From positions 2,728,001-2,792,000 of the forward strand of contig NZ_CP011456.1 in the NCBI RefSeq assembly GCF_001277295.1: a DNA stretch of 64,000 nucleotides, read 5' to 3'. Below, piece after piece: positions 24,886 to 33,652 of this stretch (position 1 is the stretch's first letter; each line of letters begins with the position of its first letter). Made by a program: the position numbers and the translations under genes. The notes under the pieces are model-generated. The model ran no database searches. It worked only from the letters and a program-made list of their open reading frames with translations, and was not told the DNA's origin. The stretch comes from Anabaena sp. WA102. GTDB lineage: Bacteria; Cyanobacteriota; Cyanobacteriia; Cyanobacteriales; Nostocaceae.

Positions 24886-25834
24886 TTTTTTTAACATTCA
24901 GATTTACTAATATTGCATTAATTACAGAATCAATCACAGTAGCAACACAAGGAATAGCGATCGCATTACCAGTTAATTTTCGCATAGTTTGGTAACTGCC
25001 CACTATTTTATAAGATTCTGGAAAACCTTGCAACCTCAACATTTCTCTTTCGGTTAATCTTCTTTCGCCATTGACTAATAAATAATTATAAGATGCTCCT
25101 GCTCTTAATGCACAGGAATAAGGATGTATACTAATATTACCAGATTTATTTTCATGCCATATTGTTGGTTGCTCATATTTTTGCTCAGTTTTGACTTTTT
25201 GTAACCGATTTTGGCGAATTTTTTCGGAAGCATAATAAAATTCAGAAACAGATTTTTCTAATATTTCTGACAAGGGCTGCATGGGCATTTTGATTAATGG
25301 CCAATTAAAGTTATGATAATGATTTTGATTTTTTAAGCCGACGATTAAAATTCTTTCTCGTTTTTGTGGTAAACCGAAATTAAGAGCATTGAGAATTTTA
25401 TAATCTGTATAATAGCCTAATTCTTGTAAGGTATTAATAATTATTTTTAATGTTTGCCCCTGTTGATGTCCTTGTAATTGTTTGACATTTTCTAATATAA
25501 AGGCTGACGGTTGTTTATTTTTAATAATTCTGGCAATATCAAAAAATAATGTTCCTCTGGTATCTTCAAATCCTTTTAGTTCTCCACAAATGCTAAAGGG
25601 TTGACAAGGAAAACCACCTAATAATATATCATGGTCAGGAATATCATTTTCGTCAATTTTGGTAATATCTCCTATGGGTGTTTCTCCAAAGTTTTCTGAA
25701 TAGATTTTTTGGGCATTTATATCAATATCACTGGAAAAAACACATTGAGAATCAATTTTATAATTATGACAAATCTTTTCAATTGCTAATCTAAATCCAC
25801 CTGTACCACTAAATAAGTCTATAAATTTGATCAT
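24848..25834 (-). CDS. C5-cytosine DNA methyltransferase, solitary
   Basis: 328 residues with the ordered C5-MTase motifs: DLFSGTGGF (I), GGFPCQPFS (IV, catalytic Cys about 76), ENV (VI), LPQKRERIL (VIII), a target-recognition stretch, RRLTEREMLRLQGFP (IX) and TGNAIAIPC (X). It methylates cytosine in a DNA site that cannot be read from sequence. No restriction enzyme gene is adjacent, so it looks solitary. The last ~14 residues (after VNLNV) are encoded by palindromic repeat E, so the native C-terminus has been replaced or extended. Low GC. Confidence 0.92.
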   Translation of the reverse strand: MIKFIDLFSGTGGFRLAIEKICHNYKIDSQCVFSSDIDINAQKIYSENFGETPIGDITKIDENDIPDHDILLGGFPCQPFSICGELKGFEDTRGTLFFDIARIIKNKQPSAFILENVKQLQGHQQGQTLKIIINTLQELGYYTDYKILNALNFGLPQKRERILIVGLKNQNHYHNFNWPLIKMPMQPLSEILEKSVSEFYYASEKIRQNRLQKVKTEQKYEQPTIWHENKSGNISIHPYSCALRAGASYNYLLVNGERRLTEREMLRLQGFPESYKIVGSYQTMRKLTGNAIAIPCVATVIDSVINAILVNLNVKKISHSHTLYGNEV

Positions 25835-25941
25835 TTGTTATCATCATTTATTCAAAGAAAATAATATCACGCCTTTATAGCGGTTATCAACCTTGATGCA
25901 ATATAATTATTTAAGTTATATAATTAGGAGGTAAATATATC

Positions 25942-26115
25942 TTGCCAACTTCCGAACAAAGTATTAGATGTGTTATTCTCTGTCAAACCTTGACAAATAC
26001 ATTTACACCTATTTTCATCGTCCGTTTAGATGAGCGCACAGGTAATCTGTTTATCTTGGCAGGAGATAACATAGAAATAGAAATATATCCTAATGGTTTA
26101 TGGAGGTTTTTGTGA
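25942..26115 (+). CDS. Small DUF6888-like protein
   Basis: 57 residues from a TTG start with a strong AGGAGG 10 bp upstream. The sequence TSEQSIRCVILCQTLTNTF, IFIVRLDERTGNLFILAG and the ending IEIYPNGLWRFL match the short cyanobacterial family that I recall as DUF6888. Function unknown. Its stop overlaps the GTG of the next gene (GTGA). The pair is a compact two-gene unit of the kind seen for toxin-antitoxin or regulatory pairs. Confidence 0.75.
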   Translation: MPTSEQSIRCVILCQTLTNTFTPIFIVRLDERTGNLFILAGDNIEIEIYPNGLWRFL

Positions 26116-26324
26116 TTATACCTAACTTTATTAGCATGACTAAAACTGAATTAAGAGCTTATATAATTGCTCACCCCAATGATAAAGCAGCATTTCATAC
26201 ATTTATTGATCGTTTTGCTTCAGAAACTCCCAGCGAGATTTTTGATATACCAAAATCAAATCATGAGTTGCAGCAAGTGGAGAACTTAATTAAAGAAAAA
26301 TTGGCTGAAACTAAATACCAATAG
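26112..26324 (+). CDS. Small DUF6887-like protein
   Basis: 70 residues from GTG 26112, which has GGAGG six bases upstream; an ATG at 26100 inside the previous gene is the alternative. MTKTELRAYIIAHPNDKAAF followed by HTFIDR fits the family that I recall as DUF6887, typically paired with DUF6888. The C-terminus is a charged helix. Function unknown. Four-base overlap with the upstream gene implies translational coupling. Confidence 0.78.
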   Translation: MIIPNFISMTKTELRAYIIAHPNDKAAFHTFIDRFASETPSEIFDIPKSNHELQQVENLIKEKLAETKYQ

Positions 26325-26406
26325 TTTTCACTTTGATGAAATATACGCAAACTAAATCTATCACAATTGTCAGGGTTTAGCACTGCTAAACCCCTACCAA
26401 ATACAA

Positions 26407-27786
26407 TTATCTCATAGTGACAAATTCCTCTGCTGCGGAGGGATGAATACCTACAGTGGCATCAAAATCAGCTTTGGTTGCACCCATTTTTACTGCAATA
26501 GCGACACCTTGAATAATTTCTGCGGCACTATCTCCTACCATGTGAGCGCCTAGAATTTTATCAGTGCTAGTATCTACTATTAGCTTCATCATGGTTTTTT
26601 CTTGCTTACCTGCCAAAGTGTAGTACATGGGGCGGAAGCTGGTACGATAAATTTTGATGTTATCATCACCGAATTTGTCTCTAGCTTGGGCTTCTGTTAA
26701 CCCGACTGTTGCAGCTTCTGGGGTGGTGAATACGGCCGTAGCAACGGTTTCGTGACTAAATTCGCGGCGGTTGTTGCCAAATTCAGTATCAGCAAAGGCA
26801 CGTCCTTCACCAATGGCGACGGGGGTTAAATTTAGGCGGTCTGTGACATCACCAACAGCATAAATATGGGGTTGGCAAGTTTGACTATATTCATTGACGG
26901 CTATAGCATTTGAGGTGCTGTATCCTGGTTCTTCTTCAGAACTGGGAACACAATCAAGTTGGGCATTTTCTAAGCCTAATCCTTCAATATTAGGACTGCG
27001 ACCGGTTGCTATTAAAAATACATCAGCAATGATTGGTTCTTGATTGTCTCCAGATAAAGTTAATTTCAGTCCTGCGTCCACTTTTTCTATGGCTGTCACC
27101 TCAGTATTTGCAACAATGCGAATGCCATGATTACTCATTCCCTCTTGGATACTGGTGCAAATATCCTGATCAAAACCATTCAAAATTTGCTCTTTGCGGA
27201 TAATCTGGGTGACTTCTGAACCCAAACCGCGCATGATACAGGCAAATTCACTACCGATATAACCAGAACCAATAATAGCGATATGTTTGGGTTGAGTTTT
27301 CAGGTGGAAGATTTCATTGGAAGTAATGGCGTGTTCTATACCTGGAATCTCTGGTTTAACGGGACGACCACCGACAGCAATTAAAATTTTCGCGGCTGTA
27401 TATTGTTTTCCATTGACTTCAACTGTGTGGGGGTCTATGAAGGTAGCACGACCGGAAATTAATTCTACTCCGGCTTTTTCTAAAAAGCTGATGTGAAGTG
27501 CTGATAGTCTGTTAACTTCTTTATCTATGGATGTGATGAAATGTTCCCAGTCAAATTTTACATCTCCTACTGTCCAACCATAACCGGCGGCTTCTTGGAA
27601 TTGGGCGGGGAAGTGAGAACCATAAACCATGAGTTTTTTGGGGACACAACCACGAATTACGCAAGTACCACCAACTAAATCATATTCGGCGATCGCCACT
27701 TTTGCACCATAACTAGCCGCCCGTTTAGAAGCCGCCAAACCCCCAGAACCAGCACCAATCACAAACAAGTCGTAATCAAAAGTCAT
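26407..27786 (-). CDS. gor: Glutathione-disulfide reductase
   Basis: 459 residues, class I flavoprotein disulfide reductase. FAD-binding VIGAGSGG at residue 9, redox-active CVIRGCVPKK near 42-51 (the cyanobacterial variant of CVNVGC), NAD(P)-binding IGSGYIGSE near 172, second FAD motif TGRSPNIEG and HIYAVGDVT, and C-terminal HPSAAEEFV with the catalytic His-Glu. Reduces oxidised glutathione in the cytosol; fits with the glutaredoxin gene at 49111. Confidence 0.93.
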   Translation of the reverse strand: MTFDYDLFVIGAGSGGLAASKRAASYGAKVAIAEYDLVGGTCVIRGCVPKKLMVYGSHFPAQFQEAAGYGWTVGDVKFDWEHFITSIDKEVNRLSALHISFLEKAGVELISGRATFIDPHTVEVNGKQYTAAKILIAVGGRPVKPEIPGIEHAITSNEIFHLKTQPKHIAIIGSGYIGSEFACIMRGLGSEVTQIIRKEQILNGFDQDICTSIQEGMSNHGIRIVANTEVTAIEKVDAGLKLTLSGDNQEPIIADVFLIATGRSPNIEGLGLENAQLDCVPSSEEEPGYSTSNAIAVNEYSQTCQPHIYAVGDVTDRLNLTPVAIGEGRAFADTEFGNNRREFSHETVATAVFTTPEAATVGLTEAQARDKFGDDNIKIYRTSFRPMYYTLAGKQEKTMMKLIVDTSTDKILGAHMVGDSAAEIIQGVAIAVKMGATKADFDATVGIHPSAAEEFVTMR

Positions 27787-27885
27787 AAATTTCTACTTTT
27801 TTAACTAAAAATAGGCTGTTGAACTATATATAGTCAGATTGCCTAGATTTAATCTAGCGTAGCTGACAACTAAAAATATAAAACC

Positions 27886-27950
27886 AGATCCCCGACTTCT
27901 AGGATTGATTCATCACTTATTGACATTATCAAAGAAGAAGTCGGGGATCT
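27886..27950. repeat. 65-nt palindromic repeat D, copy 3
   Basis: AGATCCCCGACTTCT...AAGAAGTCGGGGATCT in the gap between gor and the sulfurtransferase gene, ending ten bases before the stop of the latter. Confidence 0.9.
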
Positions 27951-27959
27951 GAGAATTGA

Positions 27960-28775
27960 CTAATAACTAATCCAATCACTCCAACTACCAGCGTAAAGTT
28001 TAGCGGTGGGAATTCCAGCTATGGCTAAAGAAAGTAAATTTACACAAGCTGTGACACCAGAACCACAATAAACTAAAATTTCTTTATTTGTATCTATATT
28101 TTGCCACCGTTGAGATTGTTCTAACTGGGGAATTACGCACCCAGAAGCGTCCGTTACTTCTTGCCAAGGATAATTAACAGCACCGGGAATATGTCCAGCA
28201 ATTTTATCAATTGGTTCTTTTTCTCCTCGATAACGTTCTCCTTCCCTAGAGTCTATTAAAACCACACTTTGACTATCTTGGTGATTTTTGACATAAGTAA
28301 AATCTACAACTTTATCCGCTTGTAATTGGGGAATAAATGTTCCTCTTTCCGCAGTAGGAATAACATCTGTAATGGCATAACCCGCTTTTTGCCAGCGGTC
28401 AAAGCCGCCATCTAAAACAGCTACTTGTTCATGTCCTAAATACCGCAATAACCACCATAAACGAGAGGCAAAAGCCAAGCGAGAATCATCATAAGCCACT
28501 ACTAAAGTTTTTTGGGAATTTACCCCAATTGCTGATAACTTTTCAGCTAATTCTGTGATATTTGGTAAAGGATGTCTGCCCCCATGTTCTTGCACAGGAC
28601 TAGATAAATCTTGATTTAAGTCTAAATAATAAGAGCCTGGGATATGATTAGTTTGATACTGTTGTTTTCCTAATTGGCTATCAGCTAAAGAAAACCGACA
28701 ATCAACAATCACAACTTGAGAATTATTGAGATTTTCAAACAGCCATTCTGGAGAAACAATAAATTGATTATTCAT
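27960..28775 (-). CDS. Thiosulfate/3-mercaptopyruvate sulfurtransferase (two rhodanese domains)
   Basis: 271 residues with two rhodanese domains. The first (about 1-130) has DCRFSLAD and the HIPGSYYLDLNQDL motif but an inactive-type loop; the second (about 150-271) has DSREGERYRGE, GHIPGAVNYPW and the active-site loop CGSGVTAC with its catalytic Cys near 237. CGSGVTAC is the usual loop of SseA-like enzymes. Transfers sulfane sulfur to thiol acceptors; thiosulfate versus mercaptopyruvate preference is not decided. Confidence 0.92.
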   Translation of the reverse strand: MNNQFIVSPEWLFENLNNSQVVIVDCRFSLADSQLGKQQYQTNHIPGSYYLDLNQDLSSPVQEHGGRHPLPNITELAEKLSAIGVNSQKTLVVAYDDSRLAFASRLWWLLRYLGHEQVAVLDGGFDRWQKAGYAITDVIPTAERGTFIPQLQADKVVDFTYVKNHQDSQSVVLIDSREGERYRGEKEPIDKIAGHIPGAVNYPWQEVTDASGCVIPQLEQSQRWQNIDTNKEILVYCGSGVTACVNLLSLAIAGIPTAKLYAGSWSDWISY

Positions 28776-28840
28776 GGGTAATTGGTAATTGGTAATTGGT
28801 GAAAACTATTCTTCTTTCTTCTTTCTTCTTTCTCCTGACT

Positions 28841-28862
28841 GGGCGCAGGCCCTGCGCCCCTA
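28841..28862. repeat. GC palindrome F, copy 3
   Basis: GGGCGCAGGCCCTGCGCCCC followed by TACCTCCTGACTCCT, just upstream of the methyltransferase start at 28887. Confidence 0.8.
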
Positions 28863-28886
28863 CCTCCTGACTCCTAAAATCCTAAA

Positions 28887-29810
28887 ATGTTTACACCCCA
28901 ACAAACGCAAGATGGTTCTTTTACCTTTTTTTCCACAGAGTTTAATGAAGCCTTTCATAGTCACTATGGAGCAAAACAGGAAAGTTTGCTGAAATTTGCG
29001 ATTCCGACTCGATTACCAATATTAGCCGAAACAGGATTTGTGCGGCTGTTAGATATTTGTTATGGTCTAGGATACAACACAGCGGCAGCTTTACAGACAA
29101 TTTGGCAAGTAAATCCTCGTTGCCATGTGGAATTGATTGGGTTAGAACTAAATCCCATTGTCCCCCAAGCGGCAATTAACCATCAGTTATTTAATGGTTG
29201 GGACGACAAATATATAAAAATTTTAACTCAAATAGCGTTTGAACATCAAATCCACATAGATTATTTGCAAGCTACTTTACTAATTGGTGATGCTAGAAAC
29301 TTAATCCTCCAAGTACATGAATCAGGCTTTCAAGCAGATGCAATTTTTCTTGACCCCTTTTCACCTCCGCAATGTCCACAATTATGGACTCTGGAATTTA
29401 TACAAAAAGTATCCGAATGCTTGCAGGAGAATGGGTTACTAGCTACTTATTCCTGTGCTGCGGCGGTACGGACTGCGCTGTTAGCTGCGGGTTTGGTTGT
29501 CAGTTCTACTCCACCGATAGGAAGACGGACTCCGGGGACTATTGCGGGACATCCTCAACATGAAGAGGAATCAACTATATCCTATTTGCCGCCTCTTTCC
29601 CAAACTGAAGCCGAACATTTATTAACTCGTGCTGCTATTCCTTATCGAGATCCTAATTTGAGTGATACTGCGGCAATGATACTCAACCGACGACAAGAAG
29701 AAATTCAAGTCTCTACATTGGAATCAAGTTCACAGTGGCGCAAAAGGTGGTTAAGATCGTCAACACCGCAGGAGATTTTGCCTGAACAGTCAACAGTTAG
29801 CAATGATTAA
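28887..29810 (+). CDS. MnmD-like tRNA 5-methylaminomethyl-2-thiouridine methyltransferase
   Basis: 307 residues. DGSFTFFSTEFNEAFHSHYGA at the start is the hallmark of the MnmC methyltransferase domain, followed by LLDICYGLGYN (SAM site), LIGLELNP, GDARNLI and DAIFLDPFSPPQCPQLWT. Only the methylase half is present, as in stand-alone MnmD; no FAD oxidase domain follows. The C-terminal ~100 residues are less conserved. Acts on the wobble uridine of certain tRNAs. The motif set is clear; the assignment to the exact modification is family-based. Confidence 0.88.
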   Translation: MFTPQQTQDGSFTFFSTEFNEAFHSHYGAKQESLLKFAIPTRLPILAETGFVRLLDICYGLGYNTAAALQTIWQVNPRCHVELIGLELNPIVPQAAINHQLFNGWDDKYIKILTQIAFEHQIHIDYLQATLLIGDARNLILQVHESGFQADAIFLDPFSPPQCPQLWTLEFIQKVSECLQENGLLATYSCAAAVRTALLAAGLVVSSTPPIGRRTPGTIAGHPQHEEESTISYLPPLSQTEAEHLLTRAAIPYRDPNLSDTAAMILNRRQEEIQVSTLESSSQWRKRWLRSSTPQEILPEQSTVSND

Positions 29811-29879
29811 CTGATATGATCTGGCGTGGAAGGAAGCAAATTAAAAAAGCATTTATCGCAAATTCACTGATATTTAATT

Positions 29880-31235
29880 ATGGTTGTTGTAGCAATTCTC
29901 GCCGCTGGAAAAGGAACAAGAATGAAATCTAATCTACCCAAGGTTTTACATTGCTTGGGTGGAAGATCTTTAGTTGAACGCGTTATTGAAAGTGCTGAAC
30001 CTCTTTCACCTGCCCGTAAGTTAGTGATTGTTGGTTATCAGTCCACAGAAGTAAAAACAGCTATGGATTCTATTTATGGTGTGGAATTTGTAGAACAGGC
30101 TGTACAATTAGGCACAGGTCATGCTATCCAACAATTACTTCCCCATTTAGAGGGTTATACTGGGGATTTATTGATTTTAAATGGTGATGTGCCTTTGTTA
30201 CGGACAGAAACTTTAAAAAACCTCTTACAAACTCACCAAGAAAATCAAAATTCCTGTACTATTCTGACTGCACAACTAGCAAATCCTCAAGGTTATGGTA
30301 GGGTTTTTCGGAATAGTGAGGGTATTGTCCAAAAAATAGTTGAGGATAAAGATTGTACTCCTAACCAAAGAGAAAATGATCGGGTAAATGCTGGTATTTA
30401 CTGTTTTCATTGGCCTGATTTGGCTAAGATCTTACCAGATTTGCAAGCTAATAATTCTCAAAAAGAATATTACCTAACTGATGCTGTTACTCAAGTTGGT
30501 AAGGTAATGGCTGTAGATGTGAAAGATAATCAAGAAATTTTGGGAATTAATGATAGATTGCAATTAGCAACTGCTAATGATATTTTACAAAAACGGATTA
30601 AGGAAAAATGGTTGTTAGCAGGTGTGACGTTAATTGATCCGGCAAGTATTACTATTGATGAAACGGTGGAATTACAGCCGGATGTGATTCTTGAACCGCA
30701 AACTCATTTGCGAGGAAGAACGGTAATTCAAGCTGGTAGTCGCATTGGTCCGGGAAGTTTAATTGAGAATAGTGAGTTGGGTGAAAATGTCACGGTTCTC
30801 TATTCTGTAATTACAGATAGTGTGATTCAATCTCAAACTCGAATTGGACCTTACGCACATTTACGTGGTCACGCTGAGGTGGGTGTAGGTTGCAGAATTG
30901 GTAATTTTGTGGAGTTGAAAAATGCCCAATTAGGCGATCGCACTAATGTAGCACACTTATCGTATTTAGGCGATACCACAACAGGAACTCAGGTCAATGT
31001 CGGTGCGGGGACAATCACTGCTAATTATGACGGTGTGAAGAAACATAGAACAACTATAGGCGATCGCAGCAAAATCGGTTCTAATACTGTGTTAGTTGCA
31101 CCTATTACTGTCGGTAATGATGTCTACATAGCCGCAGGTTCAACGGTGACAGAAGATGTCCCAGATGATTCTTTGGTAATTGCTAGAAGTCGTCAGGTAG
31201 TCAAACCAGATTGGAAAATGAAAACTGACAGTTAA
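29880..31235 (+). CDS. glmU: Bifunctional UDP-GlcNAc pyrophosphorylase/GlcN-1-P acetyltransferase
   Basis: 451 residues. N-terminal uridylyltransferase: LAAGKGTRMKSNLPKVLH, GTGHAIQ, LNGDVPLL. From about 250 a left-handed beta-helix acetyltransferase of hexapeptide repeats (GSRIGPGSLIENSELG..., IGNFVELKNAQLGD, YLGDTTTGTQVNVGAGTITANYDG) with the catalytic-region HLSYLGD. Makes UDP-GlcNAc for peptidoglycan and glycolipids. Confidence 0.97.
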   Translation: MVVVAILAAGKGTRMKSNLPKVLHCLGGRSLVERVIESAEPLSPARKLVIVGYQSTEVKTAMDSIYGVEFVEQAVQLGTGHAIQQLLPHLEGYTGDLLILNGDVPLLRTETLKNLLQTHQENQNSCTILTAQLANPQGYGRVFRNSEGIVQKIVEDKDCTPNQRENDRVNAGIYCFHWPDLAKILPDLQANNSQKEYYLTDAVTQVGKVMAVDVKDNQEILGINDRLQLATANDILQKRIKEKWLLAGVTLIDPASITIDETVELQPDVILEPQTHLRGRTVIQAGSRIGPGSLIENSELGENVTVLYSVITDSVIQSQTRIGPYAHLRGHAEVGVGCRIGNFVELKNAQLGDRTNVAHLSYLGDTTTGTQVNVGAGTITANYDGVKKHRTTIGDRSKIGSNTVLVAPITVGNDVYIAAGSTVTEDVPDDSLVIARSRQVVKPDWKMKTDS

Positions 31236-31245
31236 TATTTTCTAG

Positions 31246-31265
31246 GGTGCGTTTACCAACGCACC
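31246..31265 (+). terminator. Hairpin after glmU, possible terminator
   Basis: GGTGCGTT and AACGCACC form an 8-bp stem with a four-base loop 11 bp after the glmU stop. No long T run follows, so termination is uncertain. Confidence 0.35.
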
Positions 31266-31374
31266 TCTTCACAAAGAGGTTTGATTAAATTTGTAAAGTA
31301 TGGAATTAAACTCTTGCATTTGCACCTTTGCGCGAAACAAAATTTATGGACAATAGCCAAAAATACCATCTCAT

Positions 31375-31560
31375 GGTAAGCTACTAAATCTTAGAGTTAG
31401 GAAACTTCGGTTCAATTCCGGGACTGTGCCGCAACTGTAAAGCAATTTAGAGATGATTGGAGTTTAACTAAAAATCCAAAATCCCAAGTTGAGTAAGTCA
31501 GAATGCTAACTCTCAAGTGTTCACTTCCGTTCTGTCTCTGCGTCACACAGAGAAGGAGTC
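31375..31560 (+). promoter_or_regulatory. Cobalamin (AdoCbl) riboswitch upstream of cobG
   Basis: The cyanobacterial B12-box text is present: GGAAACTTCGG, CAATTCCGGGACTGTGCCGC and AACTGTAAAG (31400-31442), then GAGTAAGTCAGAATGC (31491-31506). An 8-bp helix AGAGTTAG/CTAACTCT (31393-31400 with 31506-31513) closes the core. A second hairpin TCTCTG/CAGAGA (31535-31540 with 31548-31553) abuts the AGGAG ribosome site of cobG, a likely expression platform working on translation initiation. Confidence 0.88.
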
Positions 31561-33018
31561 ATGATTTTGCAAATTCCATTTACCGCTTGTCCAGGATTAT
31601 TTTACAACACAGCCGCCCAGGATGGTCTTCTTTATCGGTTGAGAATACCAGGGGGAATCATCAATTATAACCAATTTCAGGCGATCGCAGATATTGCTGA
31701 TAATTATGGCAGTGGTTATATTGATATTACTAACCGCGCCAATATTCAAATTAGAGAAATTAAAAACAGCATAAATGTTGAGGTTCTGAAAAAATTACAA
31801 GCATTAGGTTTAGCCTCTACCAATGCCAAAATAGATCATATCCGCAACATCATGACCAATCCCACAGCGGGTATTGATGGTGAAGAATTACTAGATACTC
31901 GTCCCTTAGTGAAAGCCTGGGAAAAATATATTACCGCACATTCTCAACTTTCCGAATTATCGGCAAAATTTAGCGTTTGCTTTGATGGTGGAGGCAAAGT
32001 TGCTGTAAAATATCAACCCAATGATATTATATTGGCAGCAGAAATAATTAACCGTAATGTATATTTGCGGTTATATCTCAGTTATGGAGAAAAAGGACAA
32101 CCAGCACAGGATACAGGAATCTTATTCAAACCAGAAGAGACAACAACAGCTTTAGCAGCCTTAGCGCAAACTTACCTCAAACACATAGATACTAGAAACC
32201 GCCGTAAACTACGCTTACGAGAAATAATCAATAAGATCACAGTCAAAGAATATCTTCATCAAATCCAAGAAAACCTCAACTCAGATATATTGAACTTTAC
32301 AAAAACTCCTCTCTGCGCCTCCGCGCCTCTGCGAGAAAAAACTCATATTGGTATTTATCCCCAACGCCAAACCGGATTATATTATATCGGCATAGTCTTA
32401 CCCCTGGGAAGATTAGAAACTTCGCAAATTAGGGGTTTAGCTAATATTGCCAAAAGGTATGGCGATGATAATATCAGGTTAACACCTTGGCAAAACTTAC
32501 TATTAACCGATATTCCCCAAAATCAAATTAGCGAAGTTGATCAACAAATTGCCAATTTAGGTTTAAACTCATCACCAACCAACATCAAAAGTTTCCTAGT
32601 AGCTTGTTCCGGTAAAAAGGGTTGTGCTGCTGCGGCCACAGAAACTAAAGATGATGCCATAAACTTGGCAAAATACCTAGAAAATCTGATGATTCTAGAC
32701 TCACCTGTGAATATTCACTTTAGTGGTTGCAGTAAATCTTGCGCTCAACACACTCAAGCTGATATTACCTTACTTGGTATTATTACAGAAACCGCAAAAG
32801 CAACTTTTCCCGCTTATCAAGTGTATGTTCTTGGTCATTTACTTTATGAATATGTGACTATAGCGAAAATTCCGATTTTGATTCAAGAAATGCTGGCAGT
32901 GTATCAAAAACAACGTCTAAGTTTACACGAAACTTTTGGACAATTTATTGATCGTCATAGCCATCAATTAAATCAACTATTTAGCCAAACAACGCCCAAT
33001 TTAACCTTTACAACCTGA
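31561..33018 (+). CDS. cobG: Precorrin-3B synthase (CobG), sulfite/nitrite-reductase fold
   Basis: 485 residues. Two ferredoxin-like half domains (LRIPGGIINYNQFQAIADIA near the start; GIVLPLGRLETSQIRGLANI near 280) and the siroheme/4Fe-4S Cys set ACSGKKGCAAA plus FSGCSKSCAQH near 350-400. CobG oxidises precorrin-3A in the O2-dependent corrin route. Start ATG follows AGGAG under the riboswitch. About residues 249-261 (PLCASAPLREK) are encoded by a common dispersed repeat text, apparently inserted in frame. The next gene begins 7 bp later. Confidence 0.9.
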   Translation: MILQIPFTACPGLFYNTAAQDGLLYRLRIPGGIINYNQFQAIADIADNYGSGYIDITNRANIQIREIKNSINVEVLKKLQALGLASTNAKIDHIRNIMTNPTAGIDGEELLDTRPLVKAWEKYITAHSQLSELSAKFSVCFDGGGKVAVKYQPNDIILAAEIINRNVYLRLYLSYGEKGQPAQDTGILFKPEETTTALAALAQTYLKHIDTRNRRKLRLREIINKITVKEYLHQIQENLNSDILNFTKTPLCASAPLREKTHIGIYPQRQTGLYYIGIVLPLGRLETSQIRGLANIAKRYGDDNIRLTPWQNLLLTDIPQNQISEVDQQIANLGLNSSPTNIKSFLVACSGKKGCAAAATETKDDAINLAKYLENLMILDSPVNIHFSGCSKSCAQHTQADITLLGIITETAKATFPAYQVYVLGHLLYEYVTIAKIPILIQEMLAVYQKQRLSLHETFGQFIDRHSHQLNQLFSQTTPNLTFTT

Positions 33019-33025
33019 AAATATC

Positions 33026-33652
33026 ATGTTTGATTACATCCGTGATGGTAGCGAAATATATCGTAATTCCTTTGAAATTATTCGGTCAGAGTCCAATCTC
33101 GAAAGATTCCCTGAAGATGTAGCAAAAGTTGCTGTTCGCATGATTCATGCCTGTGGAATGACGGATATTGTCAAAGACTTAGAATATTCATCTACAGCGG
33201 TAGCATCCGGGAAAAAAGCCCTAATTGCCGGCGCACCGATTTTGTGTGATTCTTACATGGTAGCCGAAGGTGTTACCAAAAAAAGATTACCCAAAAATAA
33301 TAAAGTTCTTTGCACCCTCAATGATCCAGAAGTACCACAACTAGCCAAAAGATTAAGAAATACAAGGTCAGCAGCAGCTTTAGAATTCTGGCGTTTCCAC
33401 ATAGAAGGGGCAATTGTGGTGATTGGGAATGCACCTACAGCCCTATTTAGGTTATTAGAAATGCTAGACGAGGGAGTTCCTCGACCGGCGTTAATCTTGG
33501 GCTTTCCTGTTGGTTTCGTGGGTGCAGCCGAATCAAAAGCCGCATTAGCCGCAGATAGCCGCAACGTACCATTTTTAACTTTACATGGAAGACGGGGCGG
33601 AAGTGCGATCGCTGCTGCTGCTGTTAACGCCTTAGCTAGTGAGGAAGAATAA
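33026..33652 (+). CDS. cobH: Precorrin-8X methylmutase
   Basis: 208 residues, CobH/CbiC family: RIIRSESNLERFP-like start, ARMIHACGMTD-like VRMIHACGMTDI with the catalytic His near 43, CDSYMVAEGVTKKRLP, GNAPTALFRLLE and PALILGFPVGFVGAAESK. It moves a methyl group from C11 to C12 to give hydrogenobyrinate/cobyrinate. Its stop overlaps the start of cobI (TAATG). Confidence 0.96.
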   Translation: MFDYIRDGSEIYRNSFEIIRSESNLERFPEDVAKVAVRMIHACGMTDIVKDLEYSSTAVASGKKALIAGAPILCDSYMVAEGVTKKRLPKNNKVLCTLNDPEVPQLAKRLRNTRSAAALEFWRFHIEGAIVVIGNAPTALFRLLEMLDEGVPRPALILGFPVGFVGAAESKAALAADSRNVPFLTLHGRRGGSAIAAAAVNALASEEE

